Virus record (IMG/VR): IMGVR_UViG_3300048839_000734
Location: 1 to 23,577 of that record
DNA: 23,577 nucleotides
Reading direction: 5' to 3' (one strand)
DNA from: a virus
The position numbers and the translations under genes are program-made. The notes beneath the pieces were generated by a model, which saw only the letters and a list, made by a program, of their open reading frames with translations, had not been told where the DNA came from and made no database searches. Below, piece by piece: positions 21,752 through 23,577 of this stretch. Position 1 is the stretch's first letter. The number at the start of each line of letters is the position of its first letter.

Positions 21752-22552
21752 TTATCCGCCGTGCTGCTTGACCAGTTCGACGACTTCGCCGGCCGTGTCG
21801 GGCAGCGGCTGCTTGGCCAGCACGGCGCCGGTCGCGCTGTCCAAGACGAACAGCGCCGGCAGCGGCACGCCCAGCGACTTGTATTTCGCCACGACTTCGG
21901 CCAGTTGTCCGTTGGGGCCAACCGTGTCGTCGTCGATGATGATGAGCCGATGCCCTTTGTCCTGGAGGTACTGTCCCTGCTGACTGGCTCGCAACGACGT
22001 GAACAGGATCGCCCGCGAAGGGGTTTGGTCTTCCGATTCGTACAGGATCACCACGTCGCGCTTGCCGCTGGGCACTGGCGGCGGCGTCGGTCCTGGGGGA
22101 TCAGGTTTCGGTGGAATTGGGCCGGGACCGTCCGGCCACACGACTTCGATCGGAGTCGCAAAGTCCGCGACCTGCGTGCCCAGATAGTCGCGGATCGTTT
22201 GCAGCTTCGCCTTGGTCGGATCGGTCGGGAACTCCGGGTCCGGCACGAACACCTGGATCGAGCGATAGCGGTGCGTCGTTATCCGCAGCTTCGCTTCGTG
22301 TATTACGCCCGGCAGCGCCGTTGCCAGCAGCGTTTTGCCGCTGGCGCTTTGGCGGTAGTCAACGCCGTCGCTGATCGACCAGTCGAGCGTTTCGGCGACT
22401 TCTACGTCGTCGTCGGTCTTGGCGGGTCGCGAGGGCGCCGTCGCAATGGAGAACAGCTTGCCGGCGACTGGCGTAGCGGGCGTGACGACGATCTGCCCGG
22501 CGGCGGTCGACGCCAGGAGAAGCAACGCCAGAAAAGATCGGACAAGAATCAT
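21752..22552 (-). CDS. Exported thioredoxin-fold protein lacking CxxC
   Basis: The 266-residue protein has a signal peptide (ILVRSFLALLLLASTAAG, cleaved near 20), and then a beta-rich domain (about 22-135). A Pro/Gly-rich linker (142-162; PPKPDPPGPTPPPVPSG) leads to a C-terminal thioredoxin-like domain (165-266). There, VVILYESEDQTPSRA stands where the CxxC would be, and the cis-Pro region is VPLPALFVLDSATGAVL. Without cysteines it cannot do redox, so a binding or scaffold role outside the membrane is more likely. Its ATG overlaps the previous stop (ATGA). It neighbours the peptidase and the CAPC thioredoxin, so the three could act together. Confidence 0.65.
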   Translation of the reverse strand: MILVRSFLALLLLASTAAGQIVVTPATPVAGKLFSIATAPSRPAKTDDDVEVAETLDWSISDGVDYRQSASGKTLLATALPGVIHEAKLRITTHRYRSIQVFVPDPEFPTDPTKAKLQTIRDYLGTQVADFATPIEVVWPDGPGPIPPKPDPPGPTPPPVPSGKRDVVILYESEDQTPSRAILFTSLRASQQGQYLQDKGHRLIIIDDDTVGPNGQLAEVVAKYKSLGVPLPALFVLDSATGAVLAKQPLPDTAGEVVELVKQHGG

Positions 22553-23145
22553 ATCCAGCCTTTAGCGATGTATTCGCCGGTGAGGTAGCCGACGCCCATC
22601 CGATAGTAGCCAGTGAGAAACAATTCCAACTCGTCGAGCGCAGCGTCGTGTTTCTTCTCCGCAACATCACGGGCCACTTGCACGAAATCCCACGTCCATA
22701 GCGCACGCTCGAAACTGACCATCGTGAACGCCGATCTGTTCCGATCGTCGCTCTCCAGTGCGATCATGCTGCCATTGACATAGCAGACATGTTCGTCCAG
22801 GACGTATAGCGGCCGATCGTTCCAAGCCGAAAGTGCGTTGCCCTGCAAATACAAGTTGAAAATCGGATGCTGCCGGAAGATAGCCGGCATTGCGTCGGCT
22901 ACGTCGGACAGCTTGAACGACGGGTACGGAACGATGTACGCCCTCCCGGCTAGGCAGTAATAACCCTCGGCCTTGTGCGTGTTCCTCAGTCCCGCATGAA
23001 CGACGTGGCATTGTTCGTGACCGTCAGTAACTCGATCTTGATTATCGATGTGGACCGGATAACCAGGCTGCGTACGCGATTCAATGTCCCCGAGAATTCC
23101 GGTGTGATTGCTCTCGCGGCACGGCGGTAAATCAATCCACGGCAT
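22549..23145 (-). CDS. Protein with HExxH motif, possible zincin; unknown
   Basis: The 198-residue protein has HEQCH at residues 43-47 inside VTDGHEQCHVVHAGLRN, which matches the HExxH pattern of zinc peptidases. It is followed by GYYCLAGRAYIVPYPS and LDEHVCYVNGSM; E118 or H119 could be a third ligand. There is no signal peptide or membrane segment. A short HExxH can occur by chance, and there is no full metzincin or gluzincin signature. The gene overlaps the first gene by 14 bases and the next by ATGA. Its role in the peptidase-rich block is unknown. Confidence 0.65.
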   Translation of the reverse strand: MPWIDLPPCRESNHTGILGDIESRTQPGYPVHIDNQDRVTDGHEQCHVVHAGLRNTHKAEGYYCLAGRAYIVPYPSFKLSDVADAMPAIFRQHPIFNLYLQGNALSAWNDRPLYVLDEHVCYVNGSMIALESDDRNRSAFTMVSFERALWTWDFVQVARDVAEKKHDAALDELELFLTGYYRMGVGYLTGEYIAKGWI

Positions 23146-23551
23146 CGACGACGCCCAGCTTGTCCAGGCCGCGCTGCCCGAAGTCGCGCAGCGCGTTGAA
23201 CGCCGGCACGACCCATTGCTGCTTGAACGCCTCCACGTCGCCAGAGTATTCGGCGAGCTTGTCGACCAGCGGGCCGATGATCATCGGCAGCGCGCCGGCG
23301 ATGGCCATCGGCAGGCCCCACGGCAGCTTCACCTTGTCCAGCAGTTCGGTCAGCCGGTTCCGCAGGTCGATCTTGAGTTGCGCAAGGTCGGCGGCTTTGT
23401 CGTTGTCGTCGATCGCGGCGAGCGCCGTAGCGGCCACGTCGACCGCTTCTAGGGCGACGCCGGCCAGCCAGTCGGGCAGGCTCTCGCCGGGCAGTCGGCC
23501 GGTGGCGCGCTCGATCAGTTCGTCCATTTCGGTGCGGATGCTGACGGGCAT
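23132..23551 (-). CDS. Small helical protein, unknown
   Basis: The protein has 139 residues beginning MPVSIRTEMDELIERAT. It is helical and Ala/Leu-rich (WLAGVALEAVDVAATALAA), with a hydrophobic stretch at about 80-95 (LPMAIAGALPMIIGPLV) that may be a membrane or buried helix. No motif I recognise. The ATG at 23551 lacks a clear Shine-Dalgarno sequence, and the frame stays open to the window edge (26 bases), so a longer protein is possible. Overlap with the next gene suggests co-translation. Confidence 0.6.
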   Translation of the reverse strand: MPVSIRTEMDELIERATGRLPGESLPDWLAGVALEAVDVAATALAAIDDNDKAADLAQLKIDLRNRLTELLDKVKLPWGLPMAIAGALPMIIGPLVDKLAEYSGDVEAFKQQWVVPAFNALRDFGQRGLDKLGVVDAVD

Positions 23552-23577
23552 GGCGGACTCGCGGGGGAAATGCGGGC

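Noticed and set aside
1-23577. CRISPR array, insertion sequence, rRNA or tRNA
   Set aside because: No regular spaced repeats, transposase motifs or RNA gene patterns were seen by eye.

Overview
The window is a 23.6 kb piece of a tailed bacteriophage or prophage with a long, non-contractile (siphovirus-type) tail. It is GC-rich and almost entirely coded on the minus strand, so it reads from right to left. No integrase, repressor, replication gene, tRNA or attachment site is visible, so I cannot tell whether it is an integrated prophage or a free phage genome. The host is uncertain. The secreted Cys-rich protein, the papain-like peptidase, the LamG/phosphoesterase protein and the general protein style make me think of a planctomycete or similar GC-rich aquatic bacterium, but this is an impression and not a proof.

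Right part (about 15.1-23.55 kb): an accessory, host-surface and probable lysis block. In transcription order it holds a hypothetical protein, a protein with an HExxH motif, an exported thioredoxin-like protein without CxxC, a papain-like cysteine peptidase, an exported thioredoxin with CAPC, two small proteins, and an exported Cys-rich protein followed by a terminator. Two small membrane proteins follow (holin/spanin candidates), then an exported beta-helix (pectate-lyase-like) protein and an 811-residue LamG plus calcineurin-like phosphoesterase receptor-binding or fibre protein. The block ends in tandem hairpins, one of them a good rho-independent terminator.

Middle (about 7.1-15.1 kb): the packaging and head module in the lambda order. 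A 205-bp gap with repeated sequence (candidate cos/TerS-binding region) precedes Nu1-like TerS, GpA-like TerL, a small membrane protein, a zinc-ribbon protein, a gpW-like joiner, lambda-type portal, protease with a nested scaffold, decoration protein and a Mu gpT-like major capsid protein. A strong terminator lies directly after the capsid gene.

Left part (1-7.05 kb): connector and tail module. It has three head-completion or joining candidates, a tail completion protein, the probable tail tube, two small proteins, a tail-assembly-chaperone candidate with a textbook -1 frameshift site, a short tape measure, and two tail-tip proteins (the last cut by the window edge). One small membrane-protein gene of different base usage is inserted on the opposite strand between the tape measure and the tail-tip genes.

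Genes are very tightly packed. At least eleven junctions are 4-base NTGA stop/start overlaps, some using TTG or GTG starts, which suggests translational coupling through most of the window.
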